Positions 41,601-51,479 of a DNA stretch of 64,000 bases are shown in pieces (position 1 is the first letter of the stretch; each line of letters begins with the position of its first letter). Source of the DNA: Photobacterium phosphoreum (lineage in GTDB: Bacteria; Pseudomonadota; Gammaproteobacteria; Enterobacterales; Vibrionaceae); NCBI RefSeq assembly GCF_002954725.1, contig NZ_MSCQ01000002.1:867536-931535 (forward strand). Reading direction: 5' to 3'. The notes beneath the pieces were generated by a model. The model had not been told where the DNA came from, did not search any database, and worked only from the letters and a program-made list of their open reading frames with translations. Both the position numbers and the translations under genes were made by a program.

Positions 41601-41795
41601 TGTTATTATATGCCTCGCTCTGTTGTTTAGAGAGTTATTAAATGCAACACCAAGTAACAGTTAAACCCTCAGTTACATCAACGTTATCGTTTTGTACTTC
41701 AGTGTTTCCCTTGTATTGGCAGCAACATTAATAATTTAACCACTTAGCACATCGCATTTTGGCGGTTAATTAATCACATTTAAAAGGGACATCAC
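41601..41795 (+). promoter_or_regulatory. Cold-shock promoter and conserved long 5' leader (copy 2)
   Basis: TGTTATTAT at 41601-41609 with TGTACA 16 nt before the -10 hexamer, the same arrangement as copy 1. The leader 41614-41795 (182 nt) matches copy 1 over most of its length, including the segment just before the AAGGGACATCAC ribosome-binding site. Confidence 0.7.
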
Positions 41796-42008
41796 ATGTC
41801 TAATCAAACAACTGGTTCAGTAAAATGGTTTAACGAAGCGAAAGGTTTTGGTTTCCTTTCTCAAGATAACGGCGGTGCTGACGTATTCGTTCACTTCGCT
41901 GCTATTGCTTCTGATGGCTTCAAAACATTGGCTGAAGGCCAAAAAGTATCTTTTGAAGTATCTGAAGGACCTAAAGGTCTTCAAGCTGCAAACGTTGTAG
42001 CTCTATAA
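41796..42008 (+). CDS. CspA-family cold-shock protein (copy 2)
   Basis: A 70-residue cold-shock domain with RNP1 KGFGFL and RNP2 VFVHF, about 60 of 70 residues identical to copy 1. Differences cluster near the RNA-binding face (E15A, R35A) and in the loop EVSEGPKG. The shared leader suggests both are induced together, although the proteins may prefer different RNAs. Confidence 0.95.
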   Translation: MSNQTTGSVKWFNEAKGFGFLSQDNGGADVFVHFAAIASDGFKTLAEGQKVSFEVSEGPKGLQAANVVAL

Positions 42009-42030
42009 TTTATCTTTACTGATAAATAAT

Positions 42031-42059
42031 AAAAATGCTGGCTATGGCCGGCATTTTTT
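42031..42059 (+). terminator. Terminator of cold-shock copy 2
   Basis: AAAAATGC ... GGC-TATG-GCC ... GCATTTTTT with a T run. The remainder of 42060-42525 shows no gene. Confidence 0.82.
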
Positions 42060-42525
42060 ATACCTGTAATTTAACCACTTCGCTATGATCGCTCGACAGC
42101 ACCTTAATCTGAACACTCACTACGCTTACTGTTATTAAGCCCCTTCTCCCCTCAGAGACATTCATACCCTCAGCGCTATTTGAGGACAATTTTATTACCT
42201 TTTTAATATTATTTAACATTCCTGACATCTTATTTCTACTATATTTACCCTTTCATCCTCAAAACAAACCAAACAAATGATCAACAGCCAGATCAAATGC
42301 TCAGCTCATAAAAAGCAAAAAAATACCTCACCTCCTCAACCAAACAACATATAAAATCTAAAACAGCTTTTATTGCGATCTTAATCTGATTTATTCCCAT
42401 TTTGAATTGACAAAAAAGGCAAAAAAGACAATTATCAACACATCAAATGCTCTTGCACAGTCCATCCGCTCACTCGGTGAGTTAATGGTTATAACAAATG
42501 TGGTTAAGAGTCAGTATGAATTGTT

Positions 42526-42554
42526 TTGAACATGAGGGCATTTCAGGCTATAAC
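42526..42554 (+). promoter_or_regulatory. Sigma-70 promoter of talB
   Basis: TTGAAC-17 nt-TATAAC, 44 bp before the talB ATG. Confidence 0.6.
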
Positions 42555-42597
42555 TGATGCCATCATGACATAAGCCCTATACATAAGGTCGATCGAT

Positions 42598-43548
42598 ATG
42601 AGCACAAAACTAGAACAACTACGCGCACTAACTACTGTTGTTGCTGACACTGGTGACATTAAAGATATCAGCAAGTACCAGCCTGAAGATGCGACAACAA
42701 ATCCATCATTGATCTTAAAAGCAGCACAAATTGCTGAGTACGCACCTCTAATTGACCAATCAATTGCTTACGCAAAAGCACAAAGCAATGATAAAGCACA
42801 ACAAATCCAAGATACTTGCGACATGCTTGCAGTAAACATTGGTAAAGAAATCCTAAACGTTGTTCCTGGTCGTATCTCAACTGAAGTTGACGCTCGTCTT
42901 TCTTTTGATACTGAAGGCAGCGTAATTAAAGCACGCCACCTAATCAAACTTTATAATGATGCGGGTATCACTAATGACCGTATCCTTATCAAGTTAGCAT
43001 CAACTTGGGAAGGTATCCGTGCTGCTGAAATTCTTGAAAAAGAAGGCATCAACTGTAACCTAACACTACTATTCTCTTTCGCTCAAGCACGTGCATGTGC
43101 TGAAGCTGGCGTATTCCTAATCTCACCATTCGTTGGTCGTATTATGGATTGGTACAAAGCGAAAGAAGGCCGTAGCTTTGAAGCACAAGAAGATCCAGGC
43201 GTTATCTCTGTAACTGGTATCTACAACTACTACAAAGAGCACGGCTATAAGACTGTTGTTATGGGTGCAAGCTTCCGTAACATTGGTGAAATCCTTGAAT
43301 TAGCAGGTTGTGACCGTCTAACAATCAGCCCACAACTTCTTCAAGAACTTGAAGATGCAACAGGCGTTGTTGAGCAAAAACTAGTAGCGACTACTGAGCT
43401 AAAAGATCGTCCAGCTGCAATGACGCACTCAGAGTTCCTATGGGATCACAACCAAGAAGCAATGGCTGTTGAGAAACTAGCTGAAGGTATTCGTAACTTC
43501 GCAGTTGACCAAGGCAAGCTAGAGACAATGATCGCAGATCGTCTTTAA
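42598..43548 (+). CDS. talB: Transaldolase
   Basis: Pentose-phosphate enzyme that moves a three-carbon dihydroxyacetone unit between sedoheptulose-7-P and glyceraldehyde-3-P. Its 316 residues match E. coli TalB (317). The motif [12 protein letters not shown] is near the start. The Schiff-base Lys is in [18 protein letters not shown], and [18 protein letters not shown] follows. It forms an operon with tktA 82 bp downstream; a GC-rich hairpin lies between. Codon use is strongly biased, as for highly expressed genes. Confidence 0.97.
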   Translation: MSTKLEQLRALTTVVADTGDIKDISKYQPEDATTNPSLILKAAQIAEYAPLIDQSIAYAKAQSNDKAQQIQDTCDMLAVNIGKEILNVVPGRISTEVDARLSFDTEGSVIKARHLIKLYNDAGITNDRILIKLASTWEGIRAAEILEKEGINCNLTLLFSFAQARACAEAGVFLISPFVGRIMDWYKAKEGRSFEAQEDPGVISVTGIYNYYKEHGYKTVVMGASFRNIGEILELAGCDRLTISPQLLQELEDATGVVEQKLVATTELKDRPAAMTHSEFLWDHNQEAMAVEKLAEGIRNFAVDQGKLETMIADRL

Positions 43549-43567
43549 TAGCTAATACACTATTTCA

Positions 43568-43592
43568 GAAAGCGGCTCATGTAGCCGCTTTC
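43568..43592 (+). terminator. Hairpin between talB and tkt
   Basis: GAAAGCGGCT-5 nt-AGCCGCTTTC, a perfect 10-bp stem with a short TT tail. It is probably a leaky terminator or mRNA end that lowers tkt relative to talB. Confidence 0.55.
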
Positions 43593-43630
43593 TTAAGTTT
43601 ACATTTACCTAAATATTTGGTGAAAATACT

Positions 43631-45625
43631 ATGGAACGTAAAATGTTAGCGAACGCTATCCGTGCTCTAAGCATGGACGGTGTACAACAAGCAAACTCTG
43701 GTCACCCTGGCGCACCTATGGGCATGGCTGATATCGCAGAAGTACTTTGGCGTGGTCATATGGACCATAACCCACAAGACCCTAAATGGGCTGATCGCGA
43801 CCGTTTTGTATTGTCAAACGGCCACGGCTCTATGCTTATTTACTCTCTACTTCACCTAACAGGTTACGACCTATCAATTGACGATCTTAAAAACTTCCGT
43901 CAACTGCATTCAAAAACACCAGGTCACCCAGAATACGGTTACGCGCCTGGTATTGAAACAACGACTGGTCCTCTAGGCCAAGGTATTACTAACGCTGTTG
44001 GTATGGCACTTGCTGAAAAAGCAATGGCTGCACAATTCAACCGTGAAGGTCATGATATCGTCAACCACAACACTTACGCTTTCATGGGCGACGGTTGTAT
44101 GATGGAAGGTATCTCTCACGAAGCATGTTCTCTAGCGGGTACGCTAGGTCTTGGTAAGCTAGTTGCTTTCTGGGATGACAACGGTATTTCTATCGATGGC
44201 GAAGTAGAAGGTTGGTTCGCTGACGATACTGCTAAGCGTTTTGAAGCTTACAACTGGCATGTTATCCGTCACGTTGATGGCCACGATGCTGCTGCAATCA
44301 ATGCGGCTATCGAAGAAGCAAAAGCTGAAACAACTAAGCCTACGTTGATCTGTTGTAAAACAATCATCGGTTTTGGTTCACCAAACAAAGCAGGTTCTCA
44401 CGACTGTCACGGTGCTCCACTAGGTGCTGAAGAAATCAAAGCAGCACGTGAATTCCTTGGTTGGAACCACGGCCCATTTGAAATCCCTGCTGAAATTTAT
44501 GCAGAGTGGGATGCAAAAGAAGCAGGTAAAGCGAAGCAAGCATCTTGGAACGAGAAGTTTGCAGCATACACTGCGGCATTCCCTGAACTAGCGTCTGAGT
44601 TTACTCGTCGTATGACGGGTGGTCTACCTGCTAACTGGGAAGCTGAAACAAGCAAAGTTATTGCTGATCTACAAGCAAACCCAGCTAACATTGCATCACG
44701 TAAAGCCTCTCAAAACGCACTTGAAGCATTTGGTAAACTATTACCTGAATTCATGGGCGGTTCTGCTGACCTTGCACCATCAAACCTAACTATGTGGTCT
44801 GGTTCTAAGTCAATCACACCAACTGATGCTTCAGGCAACTACATTCACTACGGCGTTCGTGAATTTGGTATGACTGCAATGATCAACGGTATGGCACTAC
44901 ACGGTGGTTTCGTTCCTTACGGCGCAACATTCCTAATGTTCATGGAATACGCACGTAACGCACTACGCATGGCTGCACTGATGAAAATTCAGAACATCCA
45001 AGTGTACACACACGATTCTATCGGTCTAGGCGAAGATGGTCCAACTCACCAACCTGTTGAGCAAGTATCATCACTACGTCTAACACCAAACATGAGCACA
45101 TGGCGTCCATGTGACCAAGTTGAATCTGCTGTTTCTTGGAAGTACGCGATTGAACGTAAAGATGGTCCAACATCTTTAATCTTCTCTCGTCAAAACCTAA
45201 CTCAACAAGATCGTACTGCTGAGCAAGTTGCTAACATCGTTAAGGGTGGTTACATCCTTAAAGATTGTGCTGGTAAGCCAGAGCTAATCTTGATCGCTAC
45301 TGGTTCTGAAGTAGGTATCGCAGCAGAAGCATACGCAGAGCTAACAGCCGCTGGTCGTCAAGTACGTCTAGTTTCTATGCCTGCTACTGATTTGTTCGAT
45401 AAGCAAGATGCTGCTTACCGTGAAAGCGTATTACCTGCAGATGTTACTGCTCGTATCGCTATCGAAGCGGGTATTGCTGACTACTGGTACAAGTATGTAG
45501 GTCTTAACGGTCGCATCATCGGTATGACAACATTTGGCGAATCAGCACCTGCTGAAGAGCTATTCAAAATGTTCGGCTTTACTGTTGAAAACATCGTTAA
45601 CAATGCTAACGAACTACTAGCATAA
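43631..45625 (+). CDS. tktA: Transketolase
   Basis: Thiamine-diphosphate enzyme that moves two-carbon ketol units in the pentose-phosphate pathway. Its 664 residues are full length. The N-terminal ThDP domain has [12 protein letters not shown] and [13 protein letters not shown] (the GDG motif for Mg-ThDP). The Pyr domain has [17 protein letters not shown] with the catalytic Glu, and [16 protein letters not shown]. It is co-directional with talB and shares its biased codon use. The symbol follows the E. coli housekeeping enzyme; tktA and tktB cannot be told apart from sequence alone. Confidence 0.96.
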   Translation: MERKMLANAIRALSMDGVQQANSGHPGAPMGMADIAEVLWRGHMDHNPQDPKWADRDRFVLSNGHGSMLIYSLLHLTGYDLSIDDLKNFRQLHSKTPGHPEYGYAPGIETTTGPLGQGITNAVGMALAEKAMAAQFNREGHDIVNHNTYAFMGDGCMMEGISHEACSLAGTLGLGKLVAFWDDNGISIDGEVEGWFADDTAKRFEAYNWHVIRHVDGHDAAAINAAIEEAKAETTKPTLICCKTIIGFGSPNKAGSHDCHGAPLGAEEIKAAREFLGWNHGPFEIPAEIYAEWDAKEAGKAKQASWNEKFAAYTAAFPELASEFTRRMTGGLPANWEAETSKVIADLQANPANIASRKASQNALEAFGKLLPEFMGGSADLAPSNLTMWSGSKSITPTDASGNYIHYGVREFGMTAMINGMALHGGFVPYGATFLMFMEYARNALRMAALMKIQNIQVYTHDSIGLGEDGPTHQPVEQVSSLRLTPNMSTWRPCDQVESAVSWKYAIERKDGPTSLIFSRQNLTQQDRTAEQVANIVKGGYILKDCAGKPELILIATGSEVGIAAEAYAELTAAGRQVRLVSMPATDLFDKQDAAYRESVLPADVTARIAIEAGIADYWYKYVGLNGRIIGMTTFGESAPAEELFKMFGFTVENIVNNANELLA

Positions 45626-45671
45626 GTGTTTATCCATAGAACGATATTGATTGTTCTTAAATAACGAATCT

Positions 45672-45706
45672 AAAAATGGTCTAACATCAGTTAGGCCATT
45701 TTTTTT
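45672..45706 (+). terminator. Intrinsic terminator of talB-tkt
   Basis: AAAATGGTCTAAC-4 nt-GTTAGGCCATTTT with T8. Confidence 0.9.
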
Positions 45707-45710
45707 ACTG

Positions 45711-45752
45711 CAACCACAACTGCAACTACAACTACAACTACAACTACAATTA
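45711..45752. repeat. Hexanucleotide repeat (CAACTA)n
   Basis: Seven units: CAACCA, CAACTG, four perfect CAACTA and CAATTA, just after the tkt terminator. Confidence 0.85.
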
Positions 45753-45939
45753 AAATAACAAATTAGCGATAATTAACCATTCTATTTATTACTGCTGTTA
45801 CTCATTCTGCACCTCATATCCTTATCTGCCCAAATAAATAATCACATAAAAATACACAGTGTTTGCTTTTCAGATACATACTTATAGTGATCATCGTCCA
45901 TCATTTACTCGCTAACAAAATAATTAATAGGTACGGGTT

Positions 45940-45956
45940 TACCATTGATAATGGTA
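45940..45956. promoter_or_regulatory. Perfect palindrome upstream of the BCCT transporter
   Basis: TACCATT-GAT-AATGGTA, a candidate operator 126 bp before the transporter start. The regulator is unknown. Confidence 0.4.
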
Positions 45957-46082
45957 TCAACGGTGCAAGAGACAGATTACTTCAACATTTAACAAGGTAG
46001 CTGAACCTTCGTCAAAACAACGGATATTGCGTTCGTGGCGATTTAAATCAAGAACTAATTCACTCATGCTTGGAGACAACCA

Positions 46083-47639
46083 ATGTCCGACTTGACCAAT
46101 ACGGTAAAAACCAACAAAAATCACCAGTCAGCGGCTCAAAATTTCGGTCTTACAAATCCTGTGCTCTGGTTAAGTGGTGGATTTATTGCGTTATTTATTG
46201 GCTTGGCGCTCTATGATAGTGTTTTATTATCAAGTTTAATTAATACAGGCTTTAATTGGGCAATTAAGATTTTTGGCCCTTACTGGCAACTTTTATTGTT
46301 ACTGACGTTTATTATCGGATTAGTGCTCGCGTTAGGCCGCACAGGCAATGTTAAGCTCGGTAATCTTGATCAACCAGAAATAGAAACAATACGTTGGATC
46401 CCAATTCTACTGTGTACACTTCTCGCTGGCGGAGGGGTATTTTGGGCTGCAGCAGAACCAATTGCCCATTACATTACTGTACCACCACTATATGGCGAAG
46501 TTGCATCACCATGGCAACGTGCCGTTAATGCCCTGGCGCAATCATTTATGCATTGGGGATTTTTAGCATGGTCAATTACCGGCTGTTTAACCGCCATTAT
46601 TTTTTCTCACCTGCATTACGACAAAGGCTTACCTTTACAACCACGAACTTTGCTTTATCCATTATTAGGTGATCGCGCCCTTAAAGGTCCTATCGGTGCT
46701 ATTGTTGATGCCTGCTGTGTTATTGCGGTTTCCGCAGGCACCATCGGTCCCATTGGTTTTTTAGGCTTACAAATTAGTTTTGCGCTTAATTCCCTTTTTG
46801 CTATTCCTGATGGTTTCACCACCCAATTTATTGTTATTTTATTCGCCATTGCCATCTATACCCTCTCGGCATTAAGTGGCCTTGATCGTGGTATTCAAAT
46901 ACTCAGTCGTTGGAATATCATTCTCGCCGTTGTACTAATGGCGTATATCTTAATAGTGGGACCAACCGGATTTATTATCAGTGGTTATTTACAAGGTGTC
47001 GGCACTATGATCGATAACCTTATTCCAATGGCAACTTATCGCGGTGATGAACATTGGTTAAGTTGGTGGACAGTTTTTTTCTGGGGCTGGTTTCTGGGTT
47101 ATGGACCCATGATGGCGATTTTCATTACACGTATTTCACGCGGGCGTACCATTCGTCAATTAATATTAACGCTGGGTATTTGTGCTCCACTGATCACCTG
47201 CTTTTGGTTCACCATTGTCGGTGGCACAGGTGTCGCATTTGAAATTGCCGAGCCGGGCTCCGTCAGTAAAGCATTTGAAGGCTTTAATCTTCCAGGAGCA
47301 TTATTAGCGATCACTCAGCAACTGCCATACCCGACTATTGTTTCCATCTTATTTTTGATCTTAACCACGATTTTCATTGTTACAACTGGCGACTCGATGA
47401 CATATACCATCAGTGTGGTGATCAGCGGCACGACAGAGCCTAACGCCTTAATTCGCGCTTTTTGGGGTATCGTTATGGGGATAACTGCCATTATTTTAAT
47501 TTCTTTAGGCTCTGGTGGCGTATCGGCATTGCAATCTTTTATAGTGATCACTGCCGTACCAGTGTCTTTAATTTTATTACCTTCATTATGGGATGCACCG
47601 CGTATTGCTATGCGCATGGCCAAAGCACAAGGCTTATAA
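46083..47639 (+). CDS. BCCT-family transporter (betaine/choline/carnitine type)
   Basis: A 518-residue inner-membrane protein with about 12 helices. The family Trp/Gly-rich helix 8 region SWWTVFFWGWFLGYGPMMA is present, with FITRISRGRTIRQ after it. The substrate is a quaternary-ammonium compound by family, but the aromatic box differs between members and cannot be assigned here. GGAG lies upstream of the ATG. It is a single-gene unit with a strong terminator. No betaine synthesis genes are adjacent. Confidence 0.88.
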   Translation: MSDLTNTVKTNKNHQSAAQNFGLTNPVLWLSGGFIALFIGLALYDSVLLSSLINTGFNWAIKIFGPYWQLLLLLTFIIGLVLALGRTGNVKLGNLDQPEIETIRWIPILLCTLLAGGGVFWAAAEPIAHYITVPPLYGEVASPWQRAVNALAQSFMHWGFLAWSITGCLTAIIFSHLHYDKGLPLQPRTLLYPLLGDRALKGPIGAIVDACCVIAVSAGTIGPIGFLGLQISFALNSLFAIPDGFTTQFIVILFAIAIYTLSALSGLDRGIQILSRWNIILAVVLMAYILIVGPTGFIISGYLQGVGTMIDNLIPMATYRGDEHWLSWWTVFFWGWFLGYGPMMAIFITRISRGRTIRQLILTLGICAPLITCFWFTIVGGTGVAFEIAEPGSVSKAFEGFNLPGALLAITQQLPYPTIVSILFLILTTIFIVTTGDSMTYTISVVISGTTEPNALIRAFWGIVMGITAIILISLGSGGVSALQSFIVITAVPVSLILLPSLWDAPRIAMRMAKAQGL

Positions 47640-47694
47640 AATACAGACAAAATCTCTGAGCAATAATGAAAACGTAATAATCACGTTATTACTG

Positions 47695-47731
47695 AAAAAT
47701 CTCTAACAACAATATTGTTAGAGATTTTTCT
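47695..47731 (+). terminator. Intrinsic terminator of the BCCT gene
   Basis: AAAAATCTCTAACAA-5 nt-TTGTTAGAGATTTTT, a perfect 15-bp stem. Confidence 0.9.
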
Positions 47732-47752
47732 CATAAAAAACGTACATCTTTC

Positions 47753-47929
47753 TTAATGCATTTTATGCTTAGGTGCAGGTGTAATCTCTTCTTTATGGCT
47801 ATGATCCTGTTTGTTCAATTTAGGATGTGAATGCTGTTTTTCTTCTAACGTAGTTTTTGGGGCATTAACTTTTTCTTCACGATGATTGTGATGAGAATGT
47901 TCTGCATGATCTGAACGTTTATCAACCAT
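47753..47929 (-). CDS. Small His-rich protein (58 residues)
   Basis: The frame encodes MVDKRSDHAEHSHHNHREEK and ends APKHKMH, with 11 His, many Lys/Glu and no hydrophobic core. It is divergent from the second His-rich gene at 48246, with 316 bp between. AGG lies upstream of the ATG. Composition suggests a disordered metal-binding or buffering peptide. I know no named family; the paired arrangement is the main reason to accept it. Confidence 0.6.
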   Translation of the reverse strand: MVDKRSDHAEHSHHNHREEKVNAPKTTLEEKQHSHPKLNKQDHSHKEEITPAPKHKMH

Positions 47930-48245
47930 AATAAATACCTATTAATTAATTTAAATATCGGATGCCGCTAATAATCCTCTTATTAATAAGCAAATAAATG
48001 TTTATTTTTAATAGCTATGTTTTCATTTTTACAATCAATACAACAGCATTTCATTATAGGTTTAATTAAAACACACCTCGCAGTATATTTTTGCTTAATA
48101 TACCTTTTTTAAAGGTTCGGCAATTATCAAAAATAGAATATTTGATTATAAAAAAGAATATTGTTCAAATTTAAAATAAGCGTAAATTAAACCCCATAGA
48201 CAGACACCAACTTATTATTAACGCTGTTTATTGAAGGATTAAGAT
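47930..48245. other. Divergent intergenic region of the two His-rich genes
   Basis: 316 bp, AT-rich, presumably with both promoters; no defined operator recognised. Confidence 0.4.
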
Positions 48246-48557
48246 ATGAGTCATAATAGCCAAGAGCATAAAGGTTCACAAAAAGGTCATCAACACGGCG
48301 CTGAATTCGAACATGAAAAAATGGAACGTCGTTATGATGATGGTGCAGAGCACAAGCATAACCGCGACCATCATGAAGATCGTGAACATGAAAAAAGCCA
48401 CCCACATACTCAACACGGTGGCGATCCTAAAGGCCATAAACATCCAGAACAAACTCATGGCGATCGTCACGAACATGATGAGCATCGTCATCACAAAACT
48501 AAAGAGCATGATCATAAAGAATCATCTCGTGAGCATCACAAAACTTCAACTAAATAA
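48246..48557 (+). CDS. His-rich hydrophilic protein (103 residues)
   Basis: About a quarter of its residues are His, mixed with Glu, Asp, Lys and Arg (for example HNRDHHEDREHEKSHPHTQH and HEHDEHRHHKTKEHDHK). There is no signal peptide, no Cys and no hydrophobic segment, so it should be a disordered cytoplasmic protein able to hold Ni, Zn or Cu. GAAGGATTAAGAT gives a good start. It resembles in composition, but not in order, nickel-storage proteins such as Hpn. A terminator follows. Confidence 0.7.
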   Translation: MSHNSQEHKGSQKGHQHGAEFEHEKMERRYDDGAEHKHNRDHHEDREHEKSHPHTQHGGDPKGHKHPEQTHGDRHEHDEHRHHKTKEHDHKESSREHHKTSTK

Positions 48558-48595
48558 TTAATTATTTAAATTTACGTTGTTATAAGTGATATTCT

Positions 48596-48648
48596 AAAAG
48601 CCGATTTAATAGTGGTAATAATTTTATTATCCATTTAAATCGGCTTTT
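48596..48648 (+). terminator. Terminator-like inverted repeat after the His-rich gene
   Basis: AAAAGCCGATTTAA and TTAAATCGGCTTTT, 14-bp arms with a loop of about 25 nt. Confidence 0.65.
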
Positions 48649-48683
48649 CGTTTAATACTATAAATAATACGGTAAGTTTATTA

Positions 48684-49124
48684 TTATTTTTTTAATAAAT
48701 ACGGCGATATAAAATCAAAAACCTCTTGCTCACATAACCCCACAGTCACCTCTATTCCTGCTTGCTTTAAAACATCTATCCCTTTGCCGCTATTACGTGG
48801 ATCAGGATCAAGTGTCGCAACCACCACTCGTTTAATCCCCTTTTCAACCAATGTATGTGCACAAGACGGTGTACGCCCCACAAATGAACAAGGCTCTAAC
48901 GTTACATAAGCTGTTACCTCATTTAAGGGGCAATCATAATTAGCTAATGCCATCGCTTCTGCATGATGTAATCCTGGTGGCTGTGTAAATCCTTCACTTA
49001 CAATCTGTCCTTCTTTTACCAATACACATCCAACCGGAGGATTCGGGCGACAAGCGGGAAGAGCTTGATGCGATAAGGCTAATGCGCGCTGCATAAAACC
49101 CATTTCTTGCGCTAAATCTGTCAT
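48684..49124 (-). CDS. Stand-alone RibD-type deaminase domain
   Basis: A zinc deaminase of 146 residues matching the N-terminal half of RibD (diaminohydroxyphosphoribosylaminopyrimidine deaminase). The zinc motif is HAEAMAL (RibD usually HAEVHAL) with EPCSFVGRTPSC; NPPVGCVLV and ATLDPDPRNSGKG are RibD-like. No reductase domain follows. The ATG at 49124 (MTDLAQEMGFMQ) is preferred over 49148 because AAGGG lies before it. It may be an extra riboflavin-pathway deaminase or act on another pyrimidine. Confidence 0.78.
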   Translation of the reverse strand: MTDLAQEMGFMQRALALSHQALPACRPNPPVGCVLVKEGQIVSEGFTQPPGLHHAEAMALANYDCPLNEVTAYVTLEPCSFVGRTPSCAHTLVEKGIKRVVVATLDPDPRNSGKGIDVLKQAGIEVTVGLCEQEVFDFISPYLLKK

Positions 49125-49280
49125 AACACCCTTCACTTTCATAATCACTGAACGATTATTCTATACCGAAATCAAGCTTAACCGTTATGTTAACACCATG
49201 AATGATACATGAATTAACAGCTCACTCTCGATTCAGGTGCAATAGGATTAAATACCCTCTCTGAATAACATGAGGTTTTC

Positions 49281-49580
49281 ATGAAACGATTAATCATGAC
49301 ATTAACATTATCACTAGCACTGCATTCATTATCAGCATTCGCATCAATGCCAAATACTAGTCCATTAGTCACACAGAATATGATTGAATATATCGATCAT
49401 ACCCATCAATTAACGACAACAGAAAAAGTCCAAACTGATGTGGTAAGCTCGATCAATAAAAATAATTATTTGCAAATAAACTCACATAAAGACGCGCATT
49501 TAGAACGACGCGAGATAGATCGACGCCCAAAGAAAAAATACACGTACATCGACTACAAACATACCCATGCTGACTCATAG
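49281..49580 (+). CDS. Small secreted protein, unknown
   Basis: A 99-residue protein with a signal peptide (MKRLIMTLTLSLALHSLSAFA) and a polar, basic mature part with RREIDRRPKKKYTYIDYK near the end. No Cys; no family recognised. Confidence 0.6.
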   Translation: MKRLIMTLTLSLALHSLSAFASMPNTSPLVTQNMIEYIDHTHQLTTTEKVQTDVVSSINKNNYLQINSHKDAHLERREIDRRPKKKYTYIDYKHTHADS

Positions 49581-49905
49581 TCATCATTCAAATAACAACC
49601 GTTATACTATTTATATTTAACAAGAAAGAGCCACGGTTCTTGCTATTATCCTCCCTCTCGTCCAGCTTAACTTTGATTTTCCTTGCTGGACGAAACTGCG
49701 ACTTCTACTCAACTGACAGATAAAATATCGCATAACAATCATTTGTATACTTTCTACACGTAATCACCGAAAAATTAAGCAAAAAAATTACTTGAAAGGT
49801 ATTAATTCATTTAAGGTTCAGAAAAGTTATGTTTTCATACATATCGCTAAATAAGCCAAGTGCAAACGCACGCACTCATTAAAAACAAAAGAACTGACGA
49901 GCATT
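49581..49905. other. Gap before the M23 endopeptidase gene
   Basis: It holds CGTCCAGC (49659-49666) and GCTGGACG (49685-49692), an 8-bp inverted repeat without a T tract; no gene seen. Confidence 0.5.
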
Positions 49906-51237
49906 ATGCCTACGTTTAAAACGACAGTACTAACTAATTTTGTAAACTACCGCCTTATCAGCCTTATTGGGCTATCTCTTATTACCACTGCTGCCGTATT
50001 CTCAATTAACACCACACCTTCAGCACACCATAAAGAGATACAGCTACCTCTAATTACAGCCCCTCACGTTGTATTAAAAACGCTCACACCTGCGGCGGTC
50101 ATCAAAAATATTGTGTTGCCACCAACGTATGAATACCAAGTAAAAAAAGGTGATACACTCAGCGGAATATTTGCACAATTAAACTTACCACAAGCTGATG
50201 TGAAAGATATCATGGCAGCTGATTTAAATAGCTTACAAATCGATAACTTGCGCCCCAATGATATTTTACGTTTTTGGGTAGCAGATAGCGATCATCGGTT
50301 AAACAAAGTCCAATTACAATTTAATGTCGCGCATATGATTAACTATACGCGCGAGAAAAATAATGACTTTGCGGTTAAAGAAATCACTTTGCCGGGTATA
50401 TGGCATGAAAAAGTCATCCGTGGTGAGATTCATGGCAGTTTTAGCTTATCTGCACAAAAAGCAGGGCTAAGTTACACTGATATTCATGAAATTATGGCTA
50501 TTTTTAAAGATAAATTAAATTTTGATCGTGACTTAAAAACAGGTGATCGATTTGAAGTTGTTAGCAAAGAAAAATATGTCAATAATCAAGCCAGCGGTGA
50601 TACTGAACTCCAAGCTATCCGTCTATATACCAATAACCAACAATTGTCGGCTTATTTAAGCAGTGATGGTAATTTTTATGACCAACATGGTGAAAGTTTA
50701 CAACGGGCATTCTTACGTTACCCAACTGCAAAACGGTTCCGTATTAGTTCACCGTTTAATCCTCACCGTCGCCACCCAGTAACTGGACGCATTCAGCCAC
50801 ATAACGGGGTTGATTTTGCCGCACCAGTAGGAACGCCAGTGTTAGCAACAGGTGATGGCGTAGTAACACGTGTTACAAATCACCCATATGCAGGCCGTTA
50901 TGTTGTTATTAAACACAGTGCCAATTACAGCACTCGTTATTTGCATAACAGCCGTATCCTCGTCAAAGTGGGTCAACGCGTGAAACGTGGACAAGAAATT
51001 GCATTATCAGGTAAAACAGGCCGTGTTACTGGGCCGCATATCCACTATGAATTATTAGTTCGTGGTAAGCCGGTTAATCCTTTGACAGCTAAGATCCCAT
51101 TAGCGTCATCGGTTTCACATCAACAGAAAAAAGCTTTTGAGCTTGATGTGGTGCAATACAATCGCTTAATGAAACAACCATTAGTCCATAAAAATAGTAA
51201 TATTCAGATAGTAAAAAACGAATCTAAAACCTCGTAA
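49906..51237 (+). CDS. mepM: M23 murein DD-endopeptidase (MepM-like)
   Basis: Periplasmic zinc peptidase that cuts peptidoglycan cross-links to allow wall growth. The protein has 443 residues with an N-terminal membrane anchor (about 15-35), an OapA/LysM-like domain (YEYQVKKGDTLSGIFAQLNL, residues about 75-120), and a LytM domain. Zinc ligands lie in HNGVDFAAPVGTP and HIHYELLVRGKPVNP. The size and order match E. coli MepM (440). It is a single gene with a terminator. Confidence 0.92.
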   Translation: MPTFKTTVLTNFVNYRLISLIGLSLITTAAVFSINTTPSAHHKEIQLPLITAPHVVLKTLTPAAVIKNIVLPPTYEYQVKKGDTLSGIFAQLNLPQADVKDIMAADLNSLQIDNLRPNDILRFWVADSDHRLNKVQLQFNVAHMINYTREKNNDFAVKEITLPGIWHEKVIRGEIHGSFSLSAQKAGLSYTDIHEIMAIFKDKLNFDRDLKTGDRFEVVSKEKYVNNQASGDTELQAIRLYTNNQQLSAYLSSDGNFYDQHGESLQRAFLRYPTAKRFRISSPFNPHRRHPVTGRIQPHNGVDFAAPVGTPVLATGDGVVTRVTNHPYAGRYVVIKHSANYSTRYLHNSRILVKVGQRVKRGQEIALSGKTGRVTGPHIHYELLVRGKPVNPLTAKIPLASSVSHQQKKAFELDVVQYNRLMKQPLVHKNSNIQIVKNESKTS

Positions 51238-51248
51238 TTATCAGTATC

Positions 51249-51280
51249 AAGGCACTGCTACATAATTGCAGTGCCTTTTC
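51249..51280 (+). terminator. Intrinsic terminator of mepM
   Basis: AAGGCACTGC-7 nt-GCAGTGCCTTTT. Confidence 0.88.
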
Positions 51281-51479
51281 AAAACCCCACGCAATCCTTT
51301 ACTCTCATACTTGATACAAATTGATACATTTCCGTTACTTTAAATCTAATTAAACGTGATATTGTTCTAGTTTTAAAATGGAATTTATGATTATTCTCAA
51401 TATGTTATAACGTCATTATTATCTTTACGTAAACATAACTAATCATCATATTCCAATAGCCCATATACAGGACGTATTT

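Noticed and set aside
48187-48405. Minus-strand frame rich in His and hydrophobic residues
   Set aside because: It is the antisense shadow of the His-rich gene at 48246; repeated CAT/CAC codons read as ATG/GTG on the other strand.
48276-48515. Met/Phe-rich 'membrane protein' on the minus strand
   Set aside because: Also a shadow of the same His-rich gene; the hydrophobicity comes from complementing His, Glu and Lys codons.
49659-49692. Terminator after the secreted small protein
   Set aside because: The 8-bp inverted repeat has an 18-nt loop and no T tract.
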